DNA from: Rikenellaceae bacterium
GTDB taxonomy: Bacteria; Bacteroidota; Bacteroidia; Bacteroidales; UBA932
NCBI GenBank assembly: GCA_022777205.1
Contig: JALFGP010000087.1
Location: 1-52,282 of the forward strand
DNA: 52,282 bases
Direction of reading: 5' to 3'
The translations under genes were made by a program, and so were the position numbers. The notes under the pieces were generated by a model. The model ran no database searches. It saw only the letters and a program-made list of their open reading frames with translations, and was not told the DNA's origin. Below, in pieces: positions 8,444-17,383 of the stretch (position 1 is its first letter; each line of letters opens with the position of its first letter).

Positions 8444-8914
8444 TCAAACAGGCAGCGAGATGCTGTCGATTCTCAAACGCAGTGTTCCGGAAGGGACGGC
8501 AACCTCGGCTATTTCCCCGACCTTTTTCCCCATCAGGGCAGCGCCGATAGGTGAATTAAGCGAAATCTTGCCCTCCTCCAGATTCATCTCGTGGGGGCTT
8601 ACGATTTCGTATTTCATCTTGACATTTGTGTTGAGATTCGTAAATTCGACCAGACTCAGAAGGCAAATCCTGTCTTTGGGAAGGGCATCCGGGTCAATGA
8701 CTCTGGAATGTTCCAGAATCTTCTGAAGGAAACGAATCCGGCTTATGGTCTTCGCCTGCATACGCTTTGCTTCACGATAGCCCGCGTTATCGCTCCGGTC
8801 GCCTTGCGAGGCTGTCTCCGCGAGATTTTCCCTCACTTTGGGATAGACCTCGTTGATAAGGCTGTTCAACTCCGTCTGAATCTCATCGTATCGTTCTTTT
8901 GACAAATATTCCAT
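8444..8914 (-). CDS. greA: GreA/GreB-family transcription elongation factor
   Basis: This 156-residue protein has an N-terminal coiled-coil hairpin (about 1-75), whose tip reads SQGDRSDNAGYREAKR with the acidic residues that enter the RNA polymerase channel, and a C-terminal FKBP-like domain ending in SPIGAALMGKKVGEIAEVAV. Gre factors trigger cleavage of backtracked RNA so that stalled polymerase restarts. The ATG is at 8914. The tip and tail fit GreA, but a GreB-type name would also be acceptable. Confidence 0.9.
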   Translation of the reverse strand: MEYLSKERYDEIQTELNSLINEVYPKVRENLAETASQGDRSDNAGYREAKRMQAKTISRIRFLQKILEHSRVIDPDALPKDRICLLSLVEFTNLNTNVKMKYEIVSPHEMNLEEGKISLNSPIGAALMGKKVGEIAEVAVPSGTLRLRIDSISLPV

Positions 8915-9113
8915 AGCTAAAACTTTGTTCTAAAACAGACAATTCAAAATTATCCATATTCTGTGAATTTTCAAAATTCGGGCGCTGCCTCAGCGGGGTA
9001 ATCGTGAAGGCAAAAATGACAATCCGCATAAAAATTTTCGTGTCTACTTTTTGCGGCTGGTACAGGTCCGTTAATATTTGTTGAAATCAAGTGCAAAAAA
9101 ATGTAGTACAACA

Positions 9114-9144
9114 GTTGTAATATGTGCTAAAAAATGTATCTTTG
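9114..9144 (+). promoter_or_regulatory. Promoter of the first DUF4143 ATPase gene
   Basis: GTTG (9114-9117), 19 bases, then TATCTTTG (9137-9144): a good Bacteroidota -33/-7 pair, 36 bases before the ATG at 9181. Confidence 0.65.
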
Positions 9145-9180
9145 CCACCGAAACATCTGCTGAAAAATGTGGCCAAACAT

Positions 9181-10467
9181 ATGGAAAGACTTGTATTTCA
9201 AAAACTTATAGAGTGGAAAGATAGCACGAAGAGAAAACCACTCATTCTTAACGGCGCAAGACAGGTTGGCAAGACTTGGTTACTGGAGCAATTAGGTGAT
9301 AAATATTTCCCCAAAGTTGCATATCTTGTCTGCCGTAAGAATCAAGCATTGAAAGATGTGTTTTCTCAAGACTTCGACACGGAAAGAATACTTCGAGCAC
9401 TCAGAGCGTTGTCTGGAGTTGATATCACTCCAGGAGATACTCTCATTGTTCTCGATGAAGTACAAGACATTCCGGAAGCTATAGAATCCTTGAAATACTT
9501 CTGCGAAGAGGCTCCCGAGTACCATATCGCTGTAGCCGGTTCTCTGTTGGGGATTTCATTGCACAAGGATGTATCATACCCAGTAGGCAAGGTTGACGAG
9601 ATCAATGTCTACCCTCTCAACTTTGCAGAGTTCCTTTTGGCAAAAGGTGAAGTGGAAGCCTACAAACTTCTGAAGGACAAAGATTTCAGCACTACAAATC
9701 TGATTCATGAAAAGTATGTTGACCTGCTCAGACAGTATTATTATGTTGGAGGAATGCCAGAGGCTGTAAAGGTATTCATTGAGACTGATGGCCTTCAGGC
9801 TGTGCGGAATGTACAGAAATCGATTCTCAATGGCTACGAAAAAGACTTCTCAAAGCATGCGCCTAAAGACCAGATTGCAAGAATCCGGCTTGTATGGCAG
9901 ACCCTCCCTTCGCAGTTATTCAAAGAGAACAAGAAGTTTATCTATGGTTCCCTTAAACAGGGAGCACGAGCAAAAGACTTTGAGATGGCTATCCAATGGC
10001 TTGCAGATGCCGGACTCGTATATAAAGTACCTCTTTGCAAAGAAATCAAGCTTCCCCTAAAAATGTATGAAGATCCTTCGGCATTCAAATTATTCACTTT
10101 GGATCTTGGATTACTGGGAGCAATGGTAGGCACTGAAGCAAAGCAAGTACTTATCAAGAACGACATCTTTAGCGAATTCAAAGGTGGTTTTACTGAGCAG
10201 TTTGTACTTGAAGAAATGAAGAGCAATGGCGAAGAGAACATCTTCTATCACAAGTCAGACGACGGCACACGTCTGGAGATTGATTTTATGATACAGAGGG
10301 ACGGAAAGCTGCTGCCTATTGAAGTCAAAGCAGAAGGAAATGTCAGAGCAAACTCTCTGAGCAATCTACTCAAACAAATGCCAGAACTCCACGCATTCAG
10401 ATACTCAATGAAGCCATATATTGAGCAGGAGCATATTACCTGCTACCCCCTTTATGCCATTCAATAA
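9181..10467 (+). CDS. ATP-binding DUF4143 protein (AAA-type ATPase with C-terminal nuclease-like domain)
   Basis: This 428-residue protein has a Walker A motif GARQVGKT (25-32), Walker B LIVLDEVQD (88-96), a sensor-like VAGSLLG, and the DUF4143 C-terminal region. Its last 60 residues hold a D...E-V-K arrangement (EIDFMIQRDGKLLPIEVKA) typical of a PD-(D/E)XK nuclease fold. The family is very common in Bacteroidota and other anaerobes, and its biological role is not established. ATP hydrolysis is likely and nuclease activity is possible. The ATG at 9181 was chosen because an earlier in-frame TTG lies on the -7 box. It stands alone, with the PF09820-type paralogue 126 bases downstream. Confidence 0.88.
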   Translation: MERLVFQKLIEWKDSTKRKPLILNGARQVGKTWLLEQLGDKYFPKVAYLVCRKNQALKDVFSQDFDTERILRALRALSGVDITPGDTLIVLDEVQDIPEAIESLKYFCEEAPEYHIAVAGSLLGISLHKDVSYPVGKVDEINVYPLNFAEFLLAKGEVEAYKLLKDKDFSTTNLIHEKYVDLLRQYYYVGGMPEAVKVFIETDGLQAVRNVQKSILNGYEKDFSKHAPKDQIARIRLVWQTLPSQLFKENKKFIYGSLKQGARAKDFEMAIQWLADAGLVYKVPLCKEIKLPLKMYEDPSAFKLFTLDLGLLGAMVGTEAKQVLIKNDIFSEFKGGFTEQFVLEEMKSNGEENIFYHKSDDGTRLEIDFMIQRDGKLLPIEVKAEGNVRANSLSNLLKQMPELHAFRYSMKPYIEQEHITCYPLYAIQ

Positions 10468-10544
10468 ATTCTGACAACCTCTGAACGTCCCGAAAGGACC
10501 GCATCTGAACTGCGAAATGCGTGTTTCGCATTTGCGAATCGAAA

Positions 10545-10567
10545 ATCAGTTAATATTTGTATATTTG
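10545..10567 (+). promoter_or_regulatory. Promoter region of the first PF09820-type gene
   Basis: The sequence ATCAGTTAATATTTGT followed by the -7 box TATATTTG (10560-10567) lies 27 bases before the ATG and is repeated in front of the second copy at 14241-14279. Confidence 0.55.
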
Positions 10568-10593
10568 CGGAGTTTGAACAAATTGCTGAGGAT

Positions 10594-12135
10594 ATGTTGT
10601 ACCCTATCGGAATACAGAATTTTGAGAAGCTTCGCAAGGAAGGTTGCGTTTATGTTGACAAGACTGCGCTGATGTACAAGATGGTGAAGGAGGGGAACTA
10701 CTATTTTCTTTCACGTCCACGCCGTTTCGGCAAAAGTCTGCTCATCAGCACCTTGGAAGCATATTTCCTCGGGAAGAAGGAGCTGTTCGAGGGTTTGGCA
10801 GTGGCTGAACTTGAGAAGGATTGGGTGGAGTATCCGGTGCTGCATCTGGACTTGAATACCAAGAAATATGATTCCATAGAGGCTCTTGAGAGCATATTGG
10901 ATATTTTCCTCTGTGAATGGGAAAAGAAATATGGAAGCTGGGAAAAGGAGACGGATTTTTCTTCTCGATTCGAGGGCATCATCCGCCGCGCCAAGGAAAA
11001 GACTGGCAGGAATGTCGTCATACTGGTGGATGAGTATGACAAGCCAATGCTTCAGGCCATAGGGAACGATGAACTGCAAAAGGCATACAGGGACACGCTT
11101 AAAAGTTTCTATGGCGCGCTGAAAAGTATGGATGCCTGCATCCGGTTCGCGATTCTCACAGGTGTCACCAAGTTCGGCAAGGTAAGCGTGTTCAGCGATT
11201 TGAACAACCTGAAGGATATTTCTATGAGCCAATATTACTACGATTTGTGCGGTATTACTGAAAAAGAACTTCATCATTATTTCGATGATGAAGTTGGTCA
11301 ATTGGCTCAGATGAACAATCAGACAAAAGAAGAGGCTTATGACAGGCTTAAAGAGGAGTATGACGGCTATCATTTCACCTACGACACTCCAGGAATATAC
11401 AACCCTTTCAGCATTCTTTGGACATTGAGCGAACGCCGTTACGGCAGCTACTGGTTCGAGACCGGCACTCCGACCTTCCTCGTGGAACTGCTTCAAAAGG
11501 CCGATTACAATCTTGAAGAAATGGCGGGTATAGAAGCCGATTCGGATATGCTTGGAAGTATCTTCAACGATGACAATCCGATACCAGTAATCTATCAGAG
11601 CGGCTATCTGACTATCAAAGATTATGATAGAGAGTTTGGCCTTTATAAGCTAGGTTTCCCGAACCGTGAGGTGGAGAATGGATTTATGAAATTCCTCCTG
11701 CCCTTCTACACGGCTAAACGCAACACCAGTTCCTCCTTCGAAATCGGCTGCTTTGTCAAAGATATCAAGTCCGGCAACGCCGAAGGCTTCATGCAGAGGC
11801 TCCAGTCCTTCTTTGCAGGCGCCAAATTCGACCAGATTGCAAAGGATACTGAAAACTGGTTCCAGAATGTCGTGTTCATCGTCACAACACTCTGCGGCCT
11901 CTACATCGAAGCCGAGCACCAGACCAGCAACGGCCGCATAGACCTCGTCCTCAAGACTGACAAGTACATCTATGTTATGGAGCTCAAGTACGACGGCACT
12001 GCCGAGGAAGCCCTGCAGCAGATTGACGACAAGGGCTATGCACTCCCCTGGCAGACTGACGGACGCACAGTCATCAAGGTCGGAGCAAACTTCAGCTCCT
12101 CGCTGCGCCGACTTGACGGATGGATTATCGCGTGA
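10594..12135 (+). CDS. AAA-ATPase-like protein with PD-(D/E)XK nuclease domain, copy 1
   Basis: This 513-residue protein is of the PF09820 (AAA-ATPase-like) plus PF08011 (PDDEXK_9) type. The N-terminus LYPIGIQNF and YVDKTALMYK is diagnostic. Walker A is RPRRFGKSLL (41-50) and Walker B is VVILVDEYDKP. The C-terminal nuclease core is GRIDLVLKTDKYIYVMELKY. Members are numerous in gut Bacteroidota, often in many copies per genome, with no proven function. A paralogue at 14306 is nearly identical in its second half but diverged in two blocks (about residues 9-36 and 206-285). The ATG at 10594 follows a TATATTTG box. Sequence shared with copy 2 continues about 27 bases past the stop. Confidence 0.9.
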   Translation: MLYPIGIQNFEKLRKEGCVYVDKTALMYKMVKEGNYYFLSRPRRFGKSLLISTLEAYFLGKKELFEGLAVAELEKDWVEYPVLHLDLNTKKYDSIEALESILDIFLCEWEKKYGSWEKETDFSSRFEGIIRRAKEKTGRNVVILVDEYDKPMLQAIGNDELQKAYRDTLKSFYGALKSMDACIRFAILTGVTKFGKVSVFSDLNNLKDISMSQYYYDLCGITEKELHHYFDDEVGQLAQMNNQTKEEAYDRLKEEYDGYHFTYDTPGIYNPFSILWTLSERRYGSYWFETGTPTFLVELLQKADYNLEEMAGIEADSDMLGSIFNDDNPIPVIYQSGYLTIKDYDREFGLYKLGFPNREVENGFMKFLLPFYTAKRNTSSSFEIGCFVKDIKSGNAEGFMQRLQSFFAGAKFDQIAKDTENWFQNVVFIVTTLCGLYIEAEHQTSNGRIDLVLKTDKYIYVMELKYDGTAEEALQQIDDKGYALPWQTDGRTVIKVGANFSSSLRRLDGWIIA

Positions 12136-12219
12136 CTATCTGCTGAAAAATATTGGTGATAGTCATTGAGCACCAGCCTAAGTAATATGAAAATAAAAAG
12201 TTACGTCAGATTTGAATTG

Positions 12220-12259
12220 GATTTTCAAAGATGATGCAGGTTATTTTTTGAGGATTACT
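12220..12259. repeat. Inverted 40-bp copy of the repeat at 7525
   Basis: Exact reverse complement of 7525-7564. Similarity extends left to about 12190, without the 83-base insert of the other copy. It overlaps the stop of the small membrane protein gene by two bases. Confidence 0.8.
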
Positions 12260-12695
12260 AAAACAATGAAATCAGTTTTGCTGCCCTGTCGCCATTGAGT
12301 TCTATGATTCCGGTTGCGGGTTCATAGACATAATTACAGAAATCATACAATCGCACGTATGCAACATTTTCTGTCTGGTTGTAATATAAGTCAAGTCTGA
12401 CGGTACCTCCTTCATGTCCTTGCTTAATCGTTGGGGTTGGATTCCTCCCTTCCAGAAAATCAACCAAAGAGGTTCTGCAGGCTTTGCTGATGTCTTCGGA
12501 TTTTCTTGACAGCAGAATGCCCCGGCCGTCTATCCTGTAGCCTCCCTTATAGAAAATAAACATACACAATCCGCAGATTCCTATGCAGATGCCCAGTCCC
12601 ATATTGATAAAGAACAGACCGGCACCGGAGAGAAGAACCATTGTTGATATTGCGAGATCCCTTCCTGTATGGACCTTTTTGAAATTGCATTCCAT
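12258..12695 (-). CDS. Small membrane protein, unknown function
   Basis: This 145-residue protein is not recognised. A short cytosolic N-terminus (MECNFKKVHTGRDL) is followed by two adjacent hydrophobic helices (about 14-34 and 36-50), then a soluble C-terminal domain of about 90 residues with a YNQTENVAYVRLYDFCNYVY stretch. It starts 16 bases after the antiporter stop on the same strand, so it is probably its operon partner. The stop lies inside a dispersed repeat. Confidence 0.6.
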   Translation of the reverse strand: MECNFKKVHTGRDLAISTMVLLSGAGLFFINMGLGICIGICGLCMFIFYKGGYRIDGRGILLSRKSEDISKACRTSLVDFLEGRNPTPTIKQGHEGGTVRLDLYYNQTENVAYVRLYDFCNYVYEPATGIIELNGDRAAKLISLF

Positions 12696-12710
12696 AATAT
12701 TGAAATATTT

Positions 12711-13664
12711 TTAGAGTTTTACAAATAGATAACTATAATATGCCGCAAAGAGTAGCAGCATCACAGCCCCTTCCCAGCGGTCTATTCTGCATTTCTTGCC
12801 GGAATATGCCCAAAGCAGCAGTATCACGCTGCTCACAATGAGGATTCCGACATCCACAAGGCTCATTCCCCCGAAAGACAGTGGGGTAATGACTGCAGAG
12901 CATCCCAAAATCAGCAGGATGTTGAACACGTTTGAACCGAGGATATTCCCGAGAGCGAGCTGGTCCTTGTGCTTGGCTGCTGCAACAATGCAGGTTGCAA
13001 GTTCAGGTAATGAAGTTCCTCCAGCGAGGATAGTGATAGCTATGAACTTGTCGCTTACGCCGAGCCGCCTTGCAAGTTCTGTGGCGGAATCAACGAAAAG
13101 CTCTCCTCCGAAGATAAGTTCGGCAAGACCTGCAACGACAGCTAAGATGGCAAACGGCAGTTTCATCTGCTTCTGCCCAGACATATCTGTCTGCTCCTTC
13201 GAATCGTACTTGAAGCAGAAAAAAAGATAAGCACCGAAAAGAATTAGAAAGCCTATGCCTTCCAATCTTGACAGGACATCTGCGCCACCGATGCCGAGCA
13301 AGCTTTTGCTCATTCCGAAAAGCACTAGTATGACAGATACCGCCAGGGTAACAGGTATGTCGCGCTTACGGTTCTGATCTGTCATAGACACAGGCAATAT
13401 AACAGCCGTGATACCGAGAATGAAAAGGGTGTTGAATATGTTAGAGCCTATTACATTGCCTATTGCAATATCTGCATTGCCCTGTATTGCTCCCGTCAGA
13501 CTCACGACGAGTTCAGGGCAAGATGTTCCGAAGCCCACTATAGTCAGGCCTATTATGAATTCGCTGACGCCGAGCCTCCTTGCTATTGCCGAAGCTCCGT
13601 CAACAAGCCAGTCTGCGCCCAGGACTATGAGTCCCAGACCAGCCAGCAGTAGAATAATTGTCAT
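12711..13664 (-). CDS. CaCA-family calcium/sodium antiporter (YrbG type)
   Basis: About 317 residues with ten or more hydrophobic helices and both alpha-repeat signatures of the Ca2+:cation antiporter family: GLTIVGFGTSCPELVVS in the first half and AITILAGGTSLPELATC in the second. These bear the ion-binding acidic residues. It would sit in the inner membrane and exchange Ca2+ for Na+ or H+. The ATG at 13664 (MTIILLLAGLGLIVLGADWL) is preferred over the upstream 13694, since it places the first helix at the N-terminus as in relatives. Confidence 0.9.
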   Translation of the reverse strand: MTIILLLAGLGLIVLGADWLVDGASAIARRLGVSEFIIGLTIVGFGTSCPELVVSLTGAIQGNADIAIGNVIGSNIFNTLFILGITAVILPVSMTDQNRKRDIPVTLAVSVILVLFGMSKSLLGIGGADVLSRLEGIGFLILFGAYLFFCFKYDSKEQTDMSGQKQMKLPFAILAVVAGLAELIFGGELFVDSATELARRLGVSDKFIAITILAGGTSLPELATCIVAAAKHKDQLALGNILGSNVFNILLILGCSAVITPLSFGGMSLVDVGILIVSSVILLLWAYSGKKCRIDRWEGAVMLLLFAAYYSYLFVKL

Positions 13665-13749
13665 TGCTGATACTTTATTGGTTGATAATGACAAGTTCCG
13701 CTGTTGCGAAACTATAGTTATGATTAAGCCTGGGTGAGAGTGGAAACGG

Positions 13750-14154
13750 CTAAATCAGCAATTGACAGAGATAATGAATGTATCGGTGTGTGGAATGTAC
13801 CCCGGACTTAAACTGTTTGAGGTCCATCCGGGATGAATATAAACTGTGGCTATTGATTAGCGCACCGTCTTTTATGACCGGGAAAGAAAATTTCGCATTG
13901 GGCTGAATCCTGCGGCCTGAGTTTGGGGATCTATGGGAAAAGGTGAAACTGTTGTTTCCTCCATTGTATCCTGTGGCGCTGGAAGGTAGAATCCCGTAGA
14001 AATTGCCGTCTGGGTTCAATGTGCCCGTATCCTGCATTATATGACAAGTTACGGAACCATCAGTAAGGCCGCAACAAACTTTCTCATCAATGGACGCTCT
14101 GTCGCCGAAATTGCAGGACAGAATAAATCCGATTATGACAAGAAGAAGTTTCAT
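13750..14154 (-). CDS. Putative small secreted lipoprotein
   Basis: This 134-residue protein is not recognised. The N-terminus MKLLLVIIGFILSC is a short signal peptide ending in a plausible lipobox with Cys14. The rest is hydrophilic, with a Gly/Asn/Ser-rich middle. It lies between the antiporter gene and the second PF09820-type gene. Confidence is moderate because there are no homology clues beyond the signal sequence. Confidence 0.5.
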   Translation of the reverse strand: MKLLLVIIGFILSCNFGDRASIDEKVCCGLTDGSVTCHIMQDTGTLNPDGNFYGILPSSATGYNGGNNSFTFSHRSPNSGRRIQPNAKFSFPVIKDGALINSHSLYSSRMDLKQFKSGVHSTHRYIHYLCQLLI

Positions 14155-14240
14155 ACTGTTCTTTTTGACAAAATTACAAAAATCTCCCGATTCTGCAAGG
14201 TAGCCCTGAAAAACAATGTACGGGATAAGTATTCCGTGAA

Positions 14241-14272
14241 ATCAGTTAATATTTGTATCAGTTAATATTTGT
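14241..14272 (+). repeat. 16-bp tandem duplication in the promoter of copy 2
   Basis: ATCAGTTAATATTTGT occurs twice in direct succession (14241-14256 and 14257-14272) and only once in front of copy 1 (10545-10560). The -7 box TATATTTG follows at 14272-14279. Confidence 0.9.
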
Positions 14273-14305
14273 ATATTTGCGGAGTTTGAACTAATTGCTG
14301 AGGAT

Positions 14306-15847
14306 ATGTTGTACCCTATCGGAATACAGAGTTTTTCGGAGATACGCCAAAATGGCTATGTATATGTAGATAAGACAGCTTTGATGTACAAATTGCTGTC
14401 GGAGGGGAAATATTATTTTCTTTCACGTCCGAGGCGTTTCGGCAAAAGTCTGCTCATCAGCACTTTGGAAGCATATTTCCTCGGAAAGAAGGAGTTGTTC
14501 GAGGGATTGGCAGTGGCTGAGATTGAGAAAGATTGGGTGGAGTATCCGGTGCTGCATCTGGACTTGAACACCAAGAAATACGACTCTGTCGAAGCACTTG
14601 AAAGTATCTTGGACATAACGCTTTCAGGATGGGAAAAATTGTACGGAAGTTGGGATAAGGAGACCGATTTTTCATCTCGATTCGAGGGTATCATCCGCAG
14701 AGCCAAGGAAAAGACCGGGCGCAATGTCGTCATTCTGGTGGATGAATATGACAAGCCTATGCTTCAGGCCATCGGGAACGATGAACTCCAGAAGGCATAC
14801 AGGGACACGCTTAAAAGTTTCTATGGCGCGCTGAAAAGTATGGATGCCTGCATCCGGTTCGCGATTCTCACAGGTGTGACCAAATTCGGCAAGGTCAGCG
14901 TGTTCAGTGATTTGAACAATCTGAATGACATATCGATGGACCACCGCTATTACGACCTTTGCGGCATTTCCGAGAAGGAACTCCATCGTTATTTTGACAC
15001 GGAAATTCAAGGACTTGCACAGGCAAATAACCAAACGATAGAGCAGGCGTACGAGCAGCTGAGAGTTGATTATGACGGCTATCATTTCACATACGACACA
15101 CCGGGGATGTACAATCCGTTCAGCATCCTGAACACTCTGTCAAAACAACGCTACGGCAGCTATTGGTTCGAGACGGGCACTCCGACCTTCCTCGTGGAAC
15201 TGCTTCAAAAGGCCGATTACAACCTTGAAGAAATGGCGGGTATAGAAGCCGATTCGGATATGCTTGGAAGTATCTTCAACGATGACAATCCGATACCAGT
15301 AATCTACCAGAGCGGTTATCTGACTATCAAGGATTATGATAGAGAGTTTGGCCTTTATAAGCTAGGTTTCCCGAACCGTGAGGTTGAGAATGGATTTATG
15401 AAATTTCTCCTGCCCTTCTACACGGCTAAACGCAACACCAGTTCCTCCTTTGAAATCGGCTGCTTTGTCAAAGATATCAAGTCCGGCAACGCCGAAGGAT
15501 TCATGCAGAGGCTCCAGTCCTTCTTTGCAGGTGCCAAATTCGACCAGATTGCCAGGGATACGGAAAACTGGTTCCAGAATGTCGTGTTCATCGTCACAAC
15601 ACTCTGCGGCCTCTACATCGAAGCCGAGCACCAGACCAGCAACGGTCGCATAGACCTCGTCCTCAAGACCGACAAGTACATCTATGTTATGGAGCTCAAG
15701 TACGACGGCACTGCCGAGGAAGCCCTCCGGCAAATTGACGACAAGGGCTATGCCCTCCCTTGGCAGAGTGACGGGCGCACAGTCATCAAGGTCGGAGCAA
15801 ATTTCAGCTCCTCACTGCGCCGACTTGACGGGTGGATTGTCGCGTGA
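14306..15847 (+). CDS. AAA-ATPase-like protein with PD-(D/E)XK nuclease domain, copy 2
   Basis: This is the paralogue of the gene at 10594, with equal length (513 aa) and the same domain order: the YVDKTALMYK start region, Walker A RPRRFGKSLL, Walker B VVILVDEYDKP and nuclease core GRIDLVLKTDKYIYVMELKY. Residues from about 287 to the end are almost identical to copy 1, while residues 9-36 and 206-285 differ strongly, a mosaic pattern that suggests recombination between family members. The promoter carries a 16-bp tandem duplication absent from copy 1. After the stop, a different frame reads on for 33 codons ending in an AT-hook-like RRPGRPKKS. Confidence 0.9.
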   Translation: MLYPIGIQSFSEIRQNGYVYVDKTALMYKLLSEGKYYFLSRPRRFGKSLLISTLEAYFLGKKELFEGLAVAEIEKDWVEYPVLHLDLNTKKYDSVEALESILDITLSGWEKLYGSWDKETDFSSRFEGIIRRAKEKTGRNVVILVDEYDKPMLQAIGNDELQKAYRDTLKSFYGALKSMDACIRFAILTGVTKFGKVSVFSDLNNLNDISMDHRYYDLCGISEKELHRYFDTEIQGLAQANNQTIEQAYEQLRVDYDGYHFTYDTPGMYNPFSILNTLSKQRYGSYWFETGTPTFLVELLQKADYNLEEMAGIEADSDMLGSIFNDDNPIPVIYQSGYLTIKDYDREFGLYKLGFPNREVENGFMKFLLPFYTAKRNTSSSFEIGCFVKDIKSGNAEGFMQRLQSFFAGAKFDQIARDTENWFQNVVFIVTTLCGLYIEAEHQTSNGRIDLVLKTDKYIYVMELKYDGTAEEALRQIDDKGYALPWQSDGRTVIKVGANFSSSLRRLDGWIVA

Positions 15848-15982
15848 CTATCTGCTGAAAAATATTGGTGAGGATGTCGGGCTCCTGCCGAAGGCGGAGG
15901 AGACACCCAAGCGCCGCCCGGGACGGCCGAAAAAATCGATATAGTCTAACGAATTGGGAAAGTATTATTTAAAGGTTTGTGT

Positions 15983-17383
15983 TTATTGGTTTTCGCATAG
16001 ATCACTCAATCCTGGCCAGTCTGCAATATTGTAGCTATCCTTGACTCCTTCCGGTGCTGAAGGGAAGAAATTGAAGGTGCCTCCTGTCATTTTCTCGATT
16101 TCAGACACGGAATAAATGAATTCACTCAATGGTCGGATTACGTAAGTTTTTCCGTCAAAGTTCGGATTTTGCGGGAACCAGAAGCCTATGGCCATAACCT
16201 CATCAGCAGTACATTCATTTATTTTCTTCTTGGTGTTGCCGGCCTTGGTTCTCATTATGATTTTGTAACGGGCAGTAGGCACAAGACACTGCTTGGATTT
16301 GCCATCCGTTTTGTTGGAGCCGGATGTTGCGTCATAGACAATCAGACTCTCATCCCCATAATGGCAACCTGCCACGACAAAAAGGGTATCGCTGCATCTC
16401 CATTTGTTCGGAAGCAGGAGCTCCACCTCTTCCCAATGGGTTTTCCCTCCAGCATTTGCGACATACATATATGCTTCGGGGGCAATATTGGTCGGATAGA
16501 AGGTCTGGGTATTCAAGTCCAGAAGAGTATTTTCGTCTCCGCAACCTCTTTCGGCACTGCGCATAAGATGCCCCCGGGTAAAATACTTGCTCATAGTCGG
16601 AAGAGAACACCAATATTGATAGTTATCAGCTGTTTCTGAGTCCCAAGGCCAACTGTCCCAGTTAGAAGGATATATTATGGACTGTTCGCTCTCCGACATC
16701 TTAGGGTCCGGACGCCAAGGATCCTTGACAGGACGTTTATATCCTCCCTCCCAGTAAATCTCGTGACAAGGATAGGCCACCCACATAGGGTTATGGTAAC
16801 GGGTGTTGTAGCAGGCAGAGTAGTTGCGGACAAGCTGCTTCGTGCGGTATGTCGTGGCACTATGGCTGATGTACTTATAGTCTTGACTGTCCTTGATGAC
16901 TTCCGGAATCTCCGGCAGCCAGTACTGTTCATGTTCTTTTTCAGTGAAATCAAGAGTAACAGATGGGGCATCTGAAGTGACAACAAGGGTAAGGTCGTCT
17001 ATTTTCGCGTTGCCGAATGCCGATTTGACAGTTACGTTGATATATTGAATATCCCCTCCAACGGCAAAATCCGACGTGACATAAAACCATTTCTGATACT
17101 GCTTTGCCTTCCACGGGATTTCAAACTCCCTGGAAGTCCCGCCCGCAACAAAAATATGGACGGTCTCCCCTTCCTTCACCTCGTTGCTGCCATTGACATA
17201 ACTGTTGAGTCCGAACGCTAGCTTGTAATTACGTTTGTCAAGAGGTATACGGACATTCTGAACACTCAGGAGCGATGTATTCTTGTTCAGAGACACAGCA
17301 TTGTGCCCTGACGCTCCCGGATATCCTATGGATGTAAAGTTGTTCTGGAAAGAAGAATAGGCAGACTTGCCGTAATCTATGGC
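15983..17383 (-). pseudogene. DNA/RNA non-specific endonuclease, C-terminal part behind an in-frame TAA
   Basis: This is the larger part of an interrupted gene whose N-terminus is at 17384-17689. It holds a beta-rich domain (ending around DDLTLVVTSDAPSV) and then a full NUC (PF01223) domain: YFTRGHLMRSAERG is the active-site TRGH (DRGH-type) block, with NTQTFYPTNIAPEAY supplying the metal-binding Asn region, then CLVPTARYKIIMR. Such enzymes cut DNA and RNA without sequence preference using Mg2+ and here would be displayed at the cell surface. The frame runs unbroken from the stop at 17384-17386, but the only internal start is a GTG at 17296 without promoter or ribosome site. Unless the TAA is read through, this part is probably not made. 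Confidence 0.75.

Noticed and set aside
10513..10540. AAATGCG-TGTTT-CGCATTT hairpin before copy 1 as a terminator of the DUF4143 gene
   Set aside because: 7-bp stem without a T run and about 50 bases from the stop; too weak to call.
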